A stretch of 64,000 bases of DNA from Calonectria ilicicola (taxonomy: Eukaryota > Ascomycota > Sordariomycetes > Hypocreales > Nectriaceae), in the NCBI GenBank assembly GCA_020809705.1, contig CP085825.1:1736001-1800000 (forward strand), written 5' to 3'. The translations under genes and the position numbers were made by a program. Under the pieces are notes generated by a model that was not told the DNA's origin, searched no databases, and saw only the letters and a list, made by a program, of their open reading frames with translations. Shown piece after piece: positions 45,308 to 58,513 of the stretch. Position 1 is the stretch's first letter. Each line of letters starts with the position of its first letter.

Positions 45308-45355
45308 CAGTGGGTGCACAGGACAGTGGGTGCACAGGACGGTGGGTGCACAGGA
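45308..45355. repeat. 16-bp minisatellite, three copies
   Basis: The unit CAGTGGGTGCACAGGA occurs three times head to tail (45308, 45324, 45340), with one C-G difference in the third copy and partial copies at both ends. It is the only clear minisatellite in the gene-poor region. Confidence 0.9.
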
Positions 45356-48300
45356 CAGGTCTGGGGTGGGAATTGGACGGGAACGTCAAGCCTAAGCGAA
45401 TTGCCGTAGCAAGAAGAATTTAGCCCATGTTTACAAATTGTTTATTTCGCTGTACTTTTTTTTTTTTTTACCTATTTTATTTTCCACCTGCCCTGCCCTT
45501 GGGGGCTGTGCTGATCAATCCGGGTACGCTTCCCAACCCCCAATGCCTCCTCCCCCCCCAGCGCACGCACAACCCAGCAGCCCCTGCTCCTCTTGTGCTT
45601 TCCCTATGTCGTTTCGGCTACTATACCCGGGGCAAATAAAGTCCTATCTCCGCCAATCTCGCGGCCAGAGACACGAATCGCCTAAAAGGGTAATTCGACT
45701 TCAACCACCAGCCCAGTCCATTTCGTTATTAGTTGATGATTCAGTTTCTATTAATTATTCATCTTCTTTTTCGACCGTAAACCAAGGCTGGCAGGGCCAC
45801 GGCAAGGGCCTCGGCAGACGCTCCCATCCTTGCCATTTCATCCTCTTCTTTTTAGACCACCTTCCCAAAAAACCGTTTTTTTTTGGTCTTGTCGTTGCTT
45901 GGCCTTAATTTGGCTTGCGTGCATTTTTTGACTCTGCATATGCGTACGCCCAAAGCCTATCGTCGTTCTCTCGCTCGCTCGCGTACCCACAAGGTTTAGG
46001 ACCGTCTCTTCCCCCTCTTTGGCGTAGGTGACTTTTTACCCCTGACAGTCTGCGACTCACAACCCTCATATTTGGGACTTTCGCGGCCCCCAAAGTACAA
46101 GGCAAAGGCCTCCCAACGTTGAGACGTTTGGTGTACTTGGCCCGATTTGGTTGTATTTTTCGAGCCGTCTTCAGCCGCAAGGCTTGCTGCGCGACGCCCG
46201 CCAATACAATGGGCGCTTTTCTTTGCTTTTTTCTTCCTTACGCGCGCCAATTCTCCCCCCCCCTCCCCTCCCTCATCCTCGTCCTCGTTCTCGTCCCCTA
46301 TGTACGTACACTCGTCCCTAGTCCTTTTGTTGACTCGTCTCATTTCTCTCACCGGCGAGAATTGACTCCCTCCTGCCCAATCCTACGCCTCCATTCCCAG
46401 GCTGTGTGGTGCTTTCCCCCTGACGCCAGCATGGGCGTGAGTGAGGGAGCTCCGGGGTTGCGGTAACGTGGCACCGTTTGATACAGCTTCTTGCACTTGG
46501 GATCTTGTTGTTGACGGGGTGCGTTGCAACGCGACCCCAGAGATTAATGTCTTGATCCGTCCTGGCTCGGACGGATGTTCGGCCCTCTGGCGGACCATGA
46601 GGTATGAGGAGAAGGAGGGGCGTGTACGGCACTTTGTCCAGTTGTCCCACGCATCAATGGCCAACCAGCTGTTCAAGATGGGCTCTATGTCGCCTCACTT
46701 CGCGATGGTGATGCGTACAGCGTTTCTGCGGCCGACTTGCTATGTTTTGCGTGCTTACGGAGCGTTGCATTAATCCCCGTCTGCCTCCCAGCCCTACGAG
46801 GCCGCCCCGTCGTGTCCTCCCCGAGGTGCCATCCTTACTTTTTCCCGTGACCTGTTTCGTGTGTAACAAAGTACGGATGCGACGCTCTGCTGGCCCCTAA
46901 CCGTCCGCATTCCTAAACCCTCACATGTGCCATCAGCCAATCACCTTGCCCGCAGGGCGTCGACTCCCCTCCCCCCTCACTTCCCAGCGGCCCGACAAAA
47001 GATCTTGGGGGCCAAAAAAAAAAAAAGGCAACACGGCTGGGCGGCCGCCGGATCCCTTGGATGCCTGCCAGGCGGTTAGCCAACGTGGGCAGTCTTGCAG
47101 CCTACCAACTCGGTAGGACTTTTCCCCCACGCTAGCGAAGCGAGCAACCTATGGGTCATAAACCATCATGTTGATATCGCACTGGTGTTAATGGGCATCT
47201 CCAGGCGATCAAGGTCTCACAAAACAGCCTTTTTTGTTGACAACACCACCATCTCCCGACAAGATCCGGGATTTGCCACTTCGGCTTCGTGAATGGCCAG
47301 TTCGCACTCGTGCAAGTGGCGTCCGTGTCGATCGGAGCAAAGGCAATCCGAGCTTGGTCGCAGTTTGATATCGGCCAGTGAAAAGGCAGAACTGGTTGAA
47401 AACCGGCAACCAAACAAGAGCAACCACCACTACCAGAGACAGTCCAAGGACCCCGCTGAGTGGTGGTGCTGCCAAGCATGTGCTTGCTATACCATAGACA
47501 TTACCAGTAGCAAATGCCATGTTTCGGCTTGCCCGCTGCACTTTCCCATGTGAGGCCACACAGGTTTTAAAACTCAGCCCGATTGAAAAAGAAAAAGCAA
47601 GCCGAGTCCCGGGTAGCCAATGGTTGACGCTGTAATAGAGGTCGCTAAGGGCCTTGGCACTGCCCATTGAACCACCTACGCAGGGGGGCGTGTAAGTGAC
47701 AGACAGGGCAGACAGGCTAGGAATGGATACTGAGCGTGCGCGCGCCAGAGGCCAGAAAAAAAAAAAAAGAAAAAACTACCCAAAGAAAGAAAACAGGCAG
47801 AGCGCGCGCCAGCAGGGAATGAGGGGGTGGCAAACGTGGATAGCCCAGTGAAGGAGCCGTAGGCTCAGCCCAACAGAGTGGAGTTCACAGAAGGCTTGCT
47901 TGGGAGAACAGCCAGGTCACGCCTTAATTTGACAAGCGTTTTGAGGGTCCGTCCGTCCCCATGTCGCCGTCGCTGTCGGGAAAGAAGGGAGGGGTTTAAG
48001 GTTCTCACGCTCATCAGCCACTGGGTCGGTTTTCGACAACGCAGGATCGAGGGCTCGCGACCGGTCCAGGGCCAGGGAAACCGTTGGAGGTCCCCGGGGC
48101 ATTGCATCGTTCACTTCAGCTCGGCGGAATGCGCGAGAGAGGGGAGGGGCGTGTAGGGCATTGCCGCCAGCGTGGCAGGCAGGCAGATGGGCATGCCATG
48201 GGCATGGGGGGGAAGAAGCTCGGTGAAGGTATTCGCCATGGGCTACATTTTTTAATTTTGTAAGGTGTTTTTTGTAATCATACGTATCGCTTTTTGGGCT

Positions 48301-50680
48301 TTTTGTTTCCCGAAGCCACTAAAAGCCAACCAACCAGCCGCACTGGGTTCTAGGAGGGTATAATGACAAGTGAGTAAAATGTCTTGTCTCGGACGCAGGC
48401 CGTTTGATGGTCCGGGTGTCTTGGAGCCGTTTCCCCGCCCCGCACGCGCCCAAGCCAGTTGTCCGGCTCCCAGACAAGCGAAACGGCAAGCCAATGTCGA
48501 AGAATGCATCCAAGTCGGTACAAGTCGAGGCCAGGCCGTTGCAGATTCTCATGTCCTGGATGCGTTCGGGGCTTCTGCTTGGTGTGCGCCTGTGGATTTA
48601 GCTAAATTACGAGGCCATTCACTCATGGCCAAAGGATTGCAAAGTGTCCGAGCTCCCCTTGATCCTCCTCCGGGGGCCGGACGGGGGCCGAGATGCGCTG
48701 CCGGAGCAGGTCCATGGACCCGGAGCTGGGTCGCGCTTTGATTCCTATTACGGCAAATCGCCTCATAGTTCGCTCGCTCTCGCTCATCACGAGATGAGCA
48801 ACGATTGTCGGCAGCAAATCTGAACACCCCCTGGCCCCTGACGTGACAACTGACAGCCAGTCGTGGTATTCTTGGAGCTGCCACTCAAAACAGCACTGGC
48901 CGAAAGGGGGTCGTCCGCCCGCGCAAGAGATGGATGATGGAGGATGGTGGAGGGGATGGTGGATGGGGGGGCGGCCGCAGCGAGTGCGATCGGGTTTGCG
49001 ACCCAGCGCTCAGCGCCAAGCACAGGCAAAAGAATGTGGGTTAAATTCCTCCCGCCCGTATATCGTCACGTGATTTGAGGAGCAGCTCGCCCATTCTTGC
49101 CAGAAGACTGATACACGAGCGCCATGCGTCACGCACACGCCCCCATATCCCTGGGCGGCGCGCCCCTCATCCCCGGCGCCGGTGTGGACCTTTTCCCGAC
49201 GTTCACGGAGGGCAGAAGCGAGACACACTATCGATGGATAGTCGATGAGGCGTCGAGCAAGGCGTACACACGTACGCGGGCGAACTAGACATGGCAGCAA
49301 GGTACAACGGGCGCAGGGAGCGGTGACAGTAACAATTAATTGCCGGCTGCACATCATCATCGGGGCAGCCGAGACCAGAAGGAGGCGAAGCGAAGCGAAG
49401 GGTTGGAAGGCCTCTAATCGAGTCACATACTGAGCTGCAGGTCCCCGATAGCGATAAGTAAAGTCATCCATGATGGGGGATGGGCGCCTATCATGCGGCA
49501 AATGCAGCAGCATGATGATACAAGGTTGACTCGGGGGCCAAGTCACCGAGGGCGTGGGACCGAGGCTCATGGGTGGATGGGAGGAAGGGATGGGAAAGTC
49601 GGGTAGACCTTGCTGTCAGAAGCACGAAGAGCAAGCACGAGGTCGATCCCGCCATTTTGCACATGGGAGGAGCAAGAACAGGCAAGCAGTACCAGCACCA
49701 GTACCAGCACCAGCAGCACGATGTGCAAGGAGCTGGGGAGCTCTCAGGGAGCTGTAAGCTCAAGGATGGAGCTCGCTCGAGGTGTTCTCGCGTATGTAAG
49801 TGGCCCGCCGCATCCCCGCACCCGTCACCAGTGTGAGAGTGACTGGGGATGCGACGCACCGCCAGAAAGTCGGCACTCAAGGCCATAGGGCTGCAGCAGA
49901 ATGGGCTGTTCCTAGCGGTGAGCCTAGCAATAGGCTTCGGCGTGTCCGGGACCACCCACAGCAGGAAAAAAACGGGGGATGCGACGCCTGCGGTTGTGGT
50001 GTTGCATGGATGGTCGCGGTACCATGGCTCGGGGTGTTGCATGCAGGACGACGCCGCAACGCCAGCAGCAGCAGGCCGTGGGTTCGACGCTGCAAGAGGT
50101 CGAGAGTGTGTGTGGTGATGGGTGCGTGTACGATTTCAATGGTTCCCTGATCATTGCCTAACAGAGCATGGTGATGGCTGCGTAGGGCTCCAGGCAAACT
50201 GGGCCGTTGAGCTCATTACTGAGGGCCCAGGCCCAAGAAGCTTTGTTCCCTTCCAACTCGACGTGGAACGAGAACGAATTATTACAAATTGTGTATTTGT
50301 GTTTTATTTTGGAGATTGTCGGGAATGAAAAAGCGTGTTCAAGGGGACCCGGGGCCCCGCAACAGGCAAATAAAGGGGGGCGTGTCTCTAGCAAAGACAA
50401 AGGGCAGAGAACGAGGAACAAGCAGAAGGCGGGTGGATTTGGAACCTAGGGGGGTGTGCATCGGAGCTGGGTACGTACTCCGTAGGGCTGAACGGGAACA
50501 AGATGAGGTGTGGGCCCGTCGCCGGACCTCGTCCAACGAGAATCGCAGCAGCATGGGAAAACCTCCATTTCGCGACCCACCTGTTTTTTTTTTTGACGTT
50601 TCTTTTTTGTTGCATCCCAGGGCTCTCGCTCTCGGCTGCAGATGCCGGTTCAATGGGTCCATGTTGACGTCGACATCAGG

Positions 50681-50715
50681 TAAAAAAAAAAAAAAAAAAA
50701 AAGAAAAAAAAGAAA
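50681..50715. repeat. poly(A) tract
   Basis: About 30 adenines interrupted by two guanines. Tracts of this kind recur across the gene-poor region and could be old retroposition tails or nucleosome-excluding elements. Confidence 0.8.
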
Positions 50716-51600
50716 TTACAATGAGGAGGGGGGAAGAGGAGATGAAAGAAAAGAGCGGGAAAAAGCAACAAGCAGGCCGTGAGTGAATTGGACGCCTTTG
50801 CCAAGCATGTGTGTTGTCTGTCCCTCAAACAACAAAATGCTGGGCGCTCTAAGTTACGGGGTACATGGCCCGACCGTGCTCTATAACAGTCAGCCAATCA
50901 GTGTGCGATACCGAAACGGGCGCTGAAATTAACTCAAAGGGGAATGGTATGGTCCGCGATTGCAGGGTGGCTTGCAGTGTGTTAGGATGAGACATGTCTG
51001 CTGCGGCCTGAGTCGCTGGCGAAGACGGGTCACGCAGTATCGGCGCATGCTAATCTTGCCCAGATTCCGGTCTTGGGGACACTGGGCAAAATGCACAAAA
51101 AAAAGCCCGCTGGCATAGCGTTTCTGCATGCGTTTGTTTGTTTTTTGGGTCCTTTGCCTTGAAATCGGTTTCAGCTCCGAAGTGGCTTGGGACGCCATGC
51201 CATGTCCATACGCGACCGCATTCCATGGGAGTGCGTGTAAGCAATGTACATAATGTGATGCATGTATGGATGTGTGTATGTGCGACAATTAAAAAGAAAA
51301 AGGGACGACACACCACCGCAAGCGCAGCAGACAAGGGCCAAGACCAAGGTGTAGCTGTAGAGAAGGGGGACGGATGTGCAGTGGATGAAAAAAAAGGTTG
51401 TTTTGCATCGAGAAGAAACAAATAGGCAGCCGTTTAAACCGGGGTCGTTAGCGACACCCGAGCGAGTGACTGAAGAGGAGATACGTCGTCATAGTCGACA
51501 CCATCAGCGTCGCCTCGTGGGTGTACGGCTATGCATGAGCGCTCAACGGCAATGGAACGCTGGGTCGGCAGAGCGGGATGGATGGACTGCGCAGCAGCAA

Positions 51601-51644
51601 GAACAGCAGTAGCAGCAGCAGTAGTAGCAGCAGCAGCAGCAAGA
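51601..51644. repeat. CAG/TAG trinucleotide repeat
   Basis: AGCAGTAGCAGCAGCAGTAG-type repeat in noncoding DNA. Confidence 0.8.
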
Positions 51645-52204
51645 GGACGGGGGCCTGGGCACCGACCGATCGCACCCTCTCTCTCACCATCTGGCTGCCA
51701 GGTCCTGTACCTCGCCGGTGGCCCTACGCCCCGTGCAGGCCCGTCAAATCGTCCCCCCTCTGGTCCCGTAGGTCCGGTGTTCTGCTCCGCCACTCCCGGC
51801 CGAGCCGTGCGCGCCGGGGCAATAATGTGAGGCTGGTGACGAAGGAGAAGTGGGAAAGCAGGAATGTAAAACGTTCCATCCAGCATAGCGCAGGACGCCA
51901 CACAGCAGCACTGCAGCAAAGTACCAGCACTAGCACTGTCGCTGTACACTTGCTATTTCGGCCCCCAAACTGGCCACTTGCACCAACCCCCGCTCCAAGC
52001 CCCAAAATGGGCTCCTCCAAGCCACCACCCCTGCCCCGTTTTTTTCCCTACTGGTCTTGGGGGGGTGACCCCAGCGGCATGGGCTCCATCCCGCCAGTTT
52101 AACATGCAAGAGTGCTCGATTGTATGGTGAAAAGGCGGAGGGCCACTCAAAACAACGCACACTCACAATTCGGGTGCCTGCCCCACACCCATTCCCAAGG
52201 CCAT

Positions 52205-52234
52205 AAGGCTACAAGGCTACAAGGCTACAAGGCC
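52205..52234. repeat. 8-bp tandem repeat AAGGCTAC
   Basis: Three complete head-to-tail copies of AAGGCTAC plus a partial fourth. Confidence 0.85.
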
Positions 52235-52354
52235 TCAACCAGCGCAGCAGCAGTCGAATGGATGCCCCAAATCGGGCGCTGGCCGAACCGGGAGTCGAGT
52301 CTCTGGCGCATGCGCACAGCCAACCAGCGGGCGCCCGCTCTTCCTACCGTACCT

Positions 52355-52378
52355 ACAGCACAGCACAGCACAGCACAT
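52355..52378. repeat. 5-bp tandem repeat CAGCA
   Basis: Four to five copies of a CAGCA pentamer, about 120 bp after the 8-bp repeat. Confidence 0.8.
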
Positions 52379-52421
52379 GCTTGTATACAATGAACAACAC
52401 CACTAACACTAACACGCTACC

Positions 52422-52443
52422 GACCACCACCACCACCACCACC
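52422..52443. repeat. (CCA)n trinucleotide repeat
   Basis: Seven CCA units in noncoding sequence. Confidence 0.8.
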
Positions 52444-55079
52444 CATTACATCACATCACATCAATCTCTCTACATTGCCATTGTACACTTACACTGCCCT
52501 ACTGTCACCCATTTGACATGGCAATACGTAGCATCCCTAACAAAAAAACCATTTCTCCAAATCTCGCCGAGTCCCTGCCGATTGGGGGTCCCCCCATCCG
52601 TCCTCCTCCCTCCACCTCCGCCTTTCCCTGCCTACCCCACGCCCCTCCACACTACGTGGTCCAACATGACGCTATTCGCAACCAAGTTGCCCTTTTGGGG
52701 GCCATTCTGCTTCCTCCTCCATGCCATCGCTGCCCCCTTGCCTCTTCACCGGGGATTGGCCTCTGGTCGGTGAGCCCGGTCTAGACCCTTCACGCCCCCT
52801 TCTTCTCGATGGCTTCCAAAACACTTCTGCAGGCGCAGGCGCAGATGTAGATGTAGACGCCGCCGCCGCCGCCTCCTCCTGGCAGCGGAGAGTGACAACG
52901 GGCCATTCTTCAGCAACAACACCACCACCATCACCAACCACACCCACTGCCCCATACCACGTTCTCCGTCCTCAGCTCCGCGAGGCTTGGCATGCTCGTT
53001 GGCCGCAATTCATGCTGCAGAGGCAAACAGTCCCTGCATCAGTCCCTCGTGGCGCCGTGTCGTCTCCCGCTCTTTTCTCTTCGGCATTGTCCGATCTTGG
53101 GACATCAGTCATGAATGGCGACGTCCAGCTGCATGCGCTATGCCAATGTGCCGTAATGTTTCTGGTGCTTCCGTGCGCTCAGTGTGCCTTGCCCTCGCTT
53201 TGCTTTTTCTTGTGTTGCTTTACATGACATGACATTGATCAACTCTATGCATCGCGCCGCTGCTGCACAGTCATCCGGCAGAGGCGACAACGACGATGAC
53301 AACAATATCAGACTGATTCCACATCTGCATCGCCCCAAGCTTCCATTGACCGTTGTTCCTTTGCCATGGGCATCAACATTCACTCCCCCTTACACCCCTT
53401 GATCATGTCCCATTCCCGCTGCATCCGAACCGGTGTGATTCATTCATTCACGGTCATGCTTTTTTTTTCTCTCTATTCCTTTGGTTCCATCGACTCGATG
53501 AAACTACTAACACACGCCCCATTCGTCATTGTCATCGTCATTGCCATGCTCCACCGGAACAGTTCGAGCACTGGGGCATCAACAGGCCCCGTCGTTCTAC
53601 TGCACGCTTCGACGCTGCTAAGTTTGTGCTAACTGCCGCTACGCTGGTTGTCATGATGAGACATGTCCGGGGGTTTACGAATTTCCTTTCAGAAACATTC
53701 TGCCGCCAGAACTTGGCAGTGCACGAACAAAGGTTCCTCTGAAAAAGCTCCAGAGCCGAGAAAAAATACGGAAACTAATTTAAAAGCATATAGGCCCAAG
53801 TGCCGAGCGCGAGTGCGATTTTCCCACCAAGCGGCGCCGTTTAAACCTTCGCTCGCGGGACCATTTAGCTCTGTTTCCTCTCCGTCGATTCCAAACATAG
53901 ACCGGAACGTCGAAATGGCGGCGCTAGAGACCGACCGATCTGCCGGTGCCGTCGCTTAGTCGCGAGTAGCCTCAACCCGCCACGGCTTTCCAAGCCTCGC
54001 TGGCAAAAGATCCGGCGTGTGGGACTCGGAGTTTAGGAGCGTGAAAAACCCATGCCATCTCCGAAATGGTTAAGGCAAGAAGGGGGAGGGGTGAGAGGGG
54101 AAGGAGGCCAAAAGGAAAAGGAAAAGAAGGAAAAAGAAAAGACGAGGAAAAAGAAAAGCAAGCATGGCATGCCGTAGCATTTCGTCCGCAAGAGGCGCTA
54201 TCCTCCGGCCTAGGTGAGGTTACCGTTGCCTTGATGAAGCCCGTCGCGGGCGTACTAAGCCGCTGCCGATGTCAATGCTTCCCTCCCCCGGTGCGCAAGC
54301 AAGTGCGGCCTGGGATGCCGCCGTCGCCGCAAGGGAAATTCGGTCTCAGTGACCAAGTTTGAAGGCCGCAGTGCCGCATGCCCGCGGCATGGCTCAAAGC
54401 AGTCTGGGGAAGCTGACTATGTGAAGATCTCAGGTGGCGCCATCACGGACCCAGTGCCCTGGGACTGGATGGAGTTAGGGGGAGATAACCGGGGATGAGG
54501 CACACGCGGGCGTCGTCGCAGTTCCAAGGTTCTGGATTAGGAATGACAGATGACTGCATTTGCGTGCGCCCTTTGGTCAAGGTCGCATTTGCCTCATCTT
54601 CCTCCCCTTGCCTTGGGCTCCGTTGTCTATCTGTCTATCTCTCCAGTAAGAGGCAAGGGAACGGTACCCTAGTAAGCTATTTTACAACCCCCCCTCCTCC
54701 ATGCATCATCATCATCATCGTCGCTATCTCCCCCTGTGAGGTTGTGTGAGATTATGAGGTTAGTTCTAGAGTGTTCTGATTATCAACCGCACCAGCGCGC
54801 GTCAAGACCTGACAGGCAATGCACACTCCCTGAATAGGCAATGCTCACGCGCGGGGGGCCGTTGGGAGATTCCACAGCGAATGGTAAGAACCCAATGCGG
54901 TCCCCTTTCCCATAGAAGCTTTTTTGACGGCTGACAGCATTTGGTTCTGACTGTGCTTTTGGCCCCGGCGCACATGGCCGCTCGGTGGTCGGTCGGTATA
55001 GGGTAGACGGTTTGTATATCAGCATGAGTTAATGATGCGTGGTTCCATCCACACGTTTGCGTGTGCACACCACATACCA

Positions 55080-55110
55080 CGCGCGCGCGCGCACACACAC
55101 ACACACACTC
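55080..55110. repeat. (CG)n(CA)n alternating tract
   Basis: Six CG units followed by about ten CA units. This is a strong candidate for Z-DNA and for polymorphism. Confidence 0.85.
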
Positions 55111-56552
55111 ACACGCGGGACGGAGAAATTTGTAATACAGAAAAAAGAACGGTTCCCCCAAGCGGTGAGGACCTAAAATTGACGAATGCAACGGTGATTG
55201 CAACGTGATTACCAATCCTACCGTGAAATACAGTGCCTTTTTTAGAACGGCGCAGAATGGCCCAACTGACAAACTAGCGGCCGTGGTGCCGAACATGGGG
55301 ATGGGGTCACGGGTTTGATTTGGCATCAGGGGTGGTGTTATTCATGAAGGTCATGTAGATCACTGTCTAGCAGAGCCTGGCTCGGTTTTTTTTCTGTTTA
55401 GCTGGGGCGTTTTTTATCGCTCGTCAAAATGTCCGTTTCCGTGTGTTGTAAGTGTAGCAATCATGATGGGACACACACACACACATGTGCACACGCACGC
55501 GCACACCCCCCTTGAAAGAAAACTTGGGGCAGGATTTAGTTCATGGAGCCGTTGTGGAGAGGGAAGGGAAAAACACGGGATAACGGCCAGCGTGATTGTT
55601 GTTGAACATGAAGTCACGAACGGGGATCCTATCAAGGGGCCTTGTCGTAGGAGGCTTGGAGAGAGTAAAAAAAACACAAGAACCAAGGAACAGGAGTTAC
55701 GACGGCGGTTACCCAAAAAACAACCCGAGAGACATCATCACACCCCGCCCTCATCCGGCATCTGCTCAGCCTCATCCGTCTGCAGTTACGAATCTCCAAA
55801 AGTTTCAAACTCTGAAACTACACGCGGCCGCCCCCATCCATCCCCTTCATTCTTTTGCCGATCCTTTTGTTGCTCAGCATCTATATTGGTGTTGCATAGC
55901 GAAGGAGGAGGAGGAGTAGTGGTAGTAGGAAGTGGAAAGGGGGGGGAGGGGGTGCCGAAGCAACGCATTAACATTTGCAACAAGGCCCGGCACAATCCTT
56001 CCGCGGATGGCCTCACAAGAGGGAACAGGCAATGTATTTTGTTTGAAACGCATTCGGGAGTCTCGCTTCGCTTCGGACCCGGGCAATTGGCGGCAGGCCG
56101 GGGAATGGAGATGAAGGATTGAAGTGTCTTGGAATAGAGACAACAGCTGTGCCAATCACGAGGGGCGGGCTAGGCTAGATGAAGTCTAGCGTTTATACAA
56201 TTTACCAGCCACAGTTCAAGCGAAAAACAAGAAGAATAGTAATCAACAAGAGAGAGCTCCAGCCACAAATCAGCACACACACGTTGTACCTTGCTTGATC
56301 ATGGTCGGAGTTTTTTTGTGTTTCTTTGGGCAGCATTGAATGGAACGACGATCGGAAAGCCAAACCGTGAGAGCGATATTCCCGGGGGTGGATGGATGGG
56401 CGAGGGAGGGAGGGAGGAAGGGAATTGGGTTTCTGATTCTGCTGGTAGGATAGCCATTTTAGGAACACTTTGAGTTTGAGGCTAATGCCGAGTGAACAGT
56501 AGCATCACCCTGAAACATATAACATCTGTTCCATTGGGAGGTGACCTTGCAG

Positions 56553-56580
<28 letters not shown>
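56553..56580. repeat. (GAC)n trinucleotide repeat
   Basis: About nine GAC units about 830 bp upstream of the GST gene. Confidence 0.85.
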
Positions 56581-56583
<3 letters not shown>

Positions 56584-57413
56584 CGAGCCGGACAAAAAAG
56601 CAAAATCCGTTCGGGTCCGAGCCAATGGCTGTTGTCCGAACTGAGTGCTCCCCCCCCTCCTTTTCGGCCCCCATGCGTGATACTTGAATATACACCAACG
56701 CATTGAATATACTGCCTTAGTGATGCAGTTAGCAAATGCCTGTGAGAATATCGAGGCCTACGTAAGGTTGTGTGCTTAGTCAAGCGCGCATCGTCGTCCG
56801 TATCTTTATTCCCGGTTCCGAGACATTCCATCAATTTAGACTGATGACTGAGCCACCCTTTCGCTGCGATTAGCTAATCCGGCCCGGCTCCATCGTCCCC
56901 GCTTAGGAATCAAGATGAGTGTGTGAGTGTGGTGAATGGGAATCGCGATATCCGATCCCGGTGTGGAACCGACGTGCCGTGATTTCTAACCGCGAGAAGA
57001 AGAGGCGAGGGCGAGCGCGCGCGTGCGGGATAATGAGGAAGAGGAGGAGAAGAAGCAGTAAAGCGTGTTGCTTTCAATGTTTGTTTGTTTCGGCGGATTC
57101 GCCGCCGTGGCTTTTGGCGCAGTTGATTCGCTGCGGGCCCCTCCTCCCACCTGAAGATTACCAACCCTGGCTTGTGATGGTGAAAGCAGGCGTCCCGATG
57201 CATCGTCATGGAGAAAGAGGGGTTCATTGCGCGCTGCTCGGTTAATTGTCTTTTTGAAATATAAATCAAGTGTCCTTGCTGTTTTGTGCTTTTTTTTCAT
57301 CAACGGAAAGTTGGCATCTCTCCGCTCACCTGCACACTTGCAACTTACACCACCACAACTCCATCATCTTATACCACTTGGTTTCACACCAAATAAACAA
57401 CCAAATCTGCGCA

Positions 57414-58405
57414 ATGGCTCGCCCAACTGGTTTAATTGCTACAAAGGGCATTGAGCTCCTTACTTGGGGTACGCCCAACGGTCTCAAGGCCAGCATCCTG
57501 CTCGAGGAACTCAAGGAAGCATACGGCCTCGACTACACATACCAGGCCATCAACATCGGCCAAAACATCCAGAAAGAGCCCTGGTTTACTGCGATAAGCA
57601 ACAACGGGCGCATTCCAGCGATAGTGGATCACGATAATGGCGGACTAGCTGTATTTGAGGGTAATGCCATCCTGTCTTACCTCACACGAACATACGACCG
57701 CGACAGAAAACTCTCCTTTGACGTCAACGACGACGACTACACTCGCGCCGAGTCCTGGATTGGCTGGCAGCACGGAGGAATTGGTCCTATGTAAGTTGAA
57801 CTCTCCTTGAAATTAGAAAGTCTTTTATGAATTTCGGTAAATCGTGGGCTTGATGAAGAGGGAGCTCCACACAACAGTGGCAGATACCACAAAGTTTGGT
57901 CATGATTCGCCCGACCAAGATACAATCAACCAATCTTTTATAACTATATGGCAATGCAGTTGGCTAACTCCTCGATTATAGGCAAGGCCAAGCTGGCCAC
58001 TTTGTCTTCTTTGCAAAAGAGAAGATCCCCTATGGAATCCAGCGCTATGTAGGAGAAACTGAGCGCCTGTACGGCGTCCTGGACGCCCGCCTGACCGACC
58101 GGGACTACGTCGTTGGTCCCGGCCGCGGCCGCTATTCTATAGCGGATATTTCCATGATTGGTTGGATCAATAGCATCGAGCGTCTGTCCATCTCGCTCGA
58201 TCAGTTCCCCAGTGTGAAAGCCTGGCTGGCCCGTATGCTTGAACGCCCAGCCGTTCGCCGCGGTATCCAGATCCCCGCGACCAGCCCACCTCGGGCTATG
58301 GCCTTTGACGAGATTGATGATAGGACCAAGCAGGAACGTGCTGAGCTAAAGAAGCTTGTGGATGCTGCTAAGGAGCAGTATGGGTATAAGTATGCTTCTC
58401 CTTGA
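57414..58405 (+). CDS. glutathione S-transferase, Ure2p-like
   Basis: Two exons (57414-57790 and 57982-58405) around a 191-bp intron (GTAAGT, GGCTAAC branch, ATTATAG) give 266 residues. The N-terminal thioredoxin-like domain carries IELLTWGTPNGLKASILLEE, with Asn in the TPNG motif expected at the glutathione site of the fungal Ure2p-like class. NNGRIPAIVDHDNGGLAVFE follows with the conserved cis-proline, then GNAILSYLTRTYD. The C-terminal helical domain has GHFVFFAKEKIPYGIQRYVGE, RLYGVLDARLTDRDYVVGPG, YSIADISMIGWI (N-capping box S-x-x-D) and FPSVKAWLARMLERPAV. Such cytosolic enzymes conjugate glutathione to electrophiles or protect against peroxides; a nitrogen-regulatory role as for yeast Ure2 cannot be inferred, since no Asn/Gln-rich N-terminus is present. 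The ATG at 57414 follows an A/C-rich leader. Confidence 0.92.
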
Positions 58406-58513
58406 GAGTGAGTTGTAGTTAAGAGGGAGAGAAAGCGAGTTGAACTTGTTGCTTCCCTAGGTATTTGCTGTACCTGCTAGCTATTTGGTGTCAATTAATG
58501 ACATCTAATCACA

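Larger units (their letters stand above)
36670..57413. other. 20.7-kb gene-poor region, divergent upstream of the bZIP and GST genes
   Basis: I find no open frame with credible family content, splicing pattern or codon bias across this stretch; the longest frames (152-219 residues) translate to low-complexity, Arg/Pro/Ser-rich or microsatellite peptides and overlap frames on the opposite strand. Composition stays GC-rich, with C-runs, G-runs, poly(A/T) tracts, many CA/GT blocks, a 16-bp minisatellite and short tandem repeats. It does not look like RIP-mutated transposon DNA, which would be AT-rich with many stops. Since both flanking genes point away, it is formally the shared 5' region of a transcription factor and a GST. 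Non-coding transcripts or regulatory elements are possible; an undetected intron-rich or very short gene cannot be excluded. Confidence 0.55.

Noticed and set aside
47209..47667. 152-codon minus-strand frame with a hydrophobic segment (SGVLGLSLVVVVALVWLP)
   Set aside because: Considered as a membrane protein in the desert, but the flanks are random, there is no splice continuity, and no family resemblance.
55463..56122. 219-codon plus-strand frame starting with a His/Thr repeat
   Set aside because: The start is a translated CA microsatellite and the rest is low-complexity.
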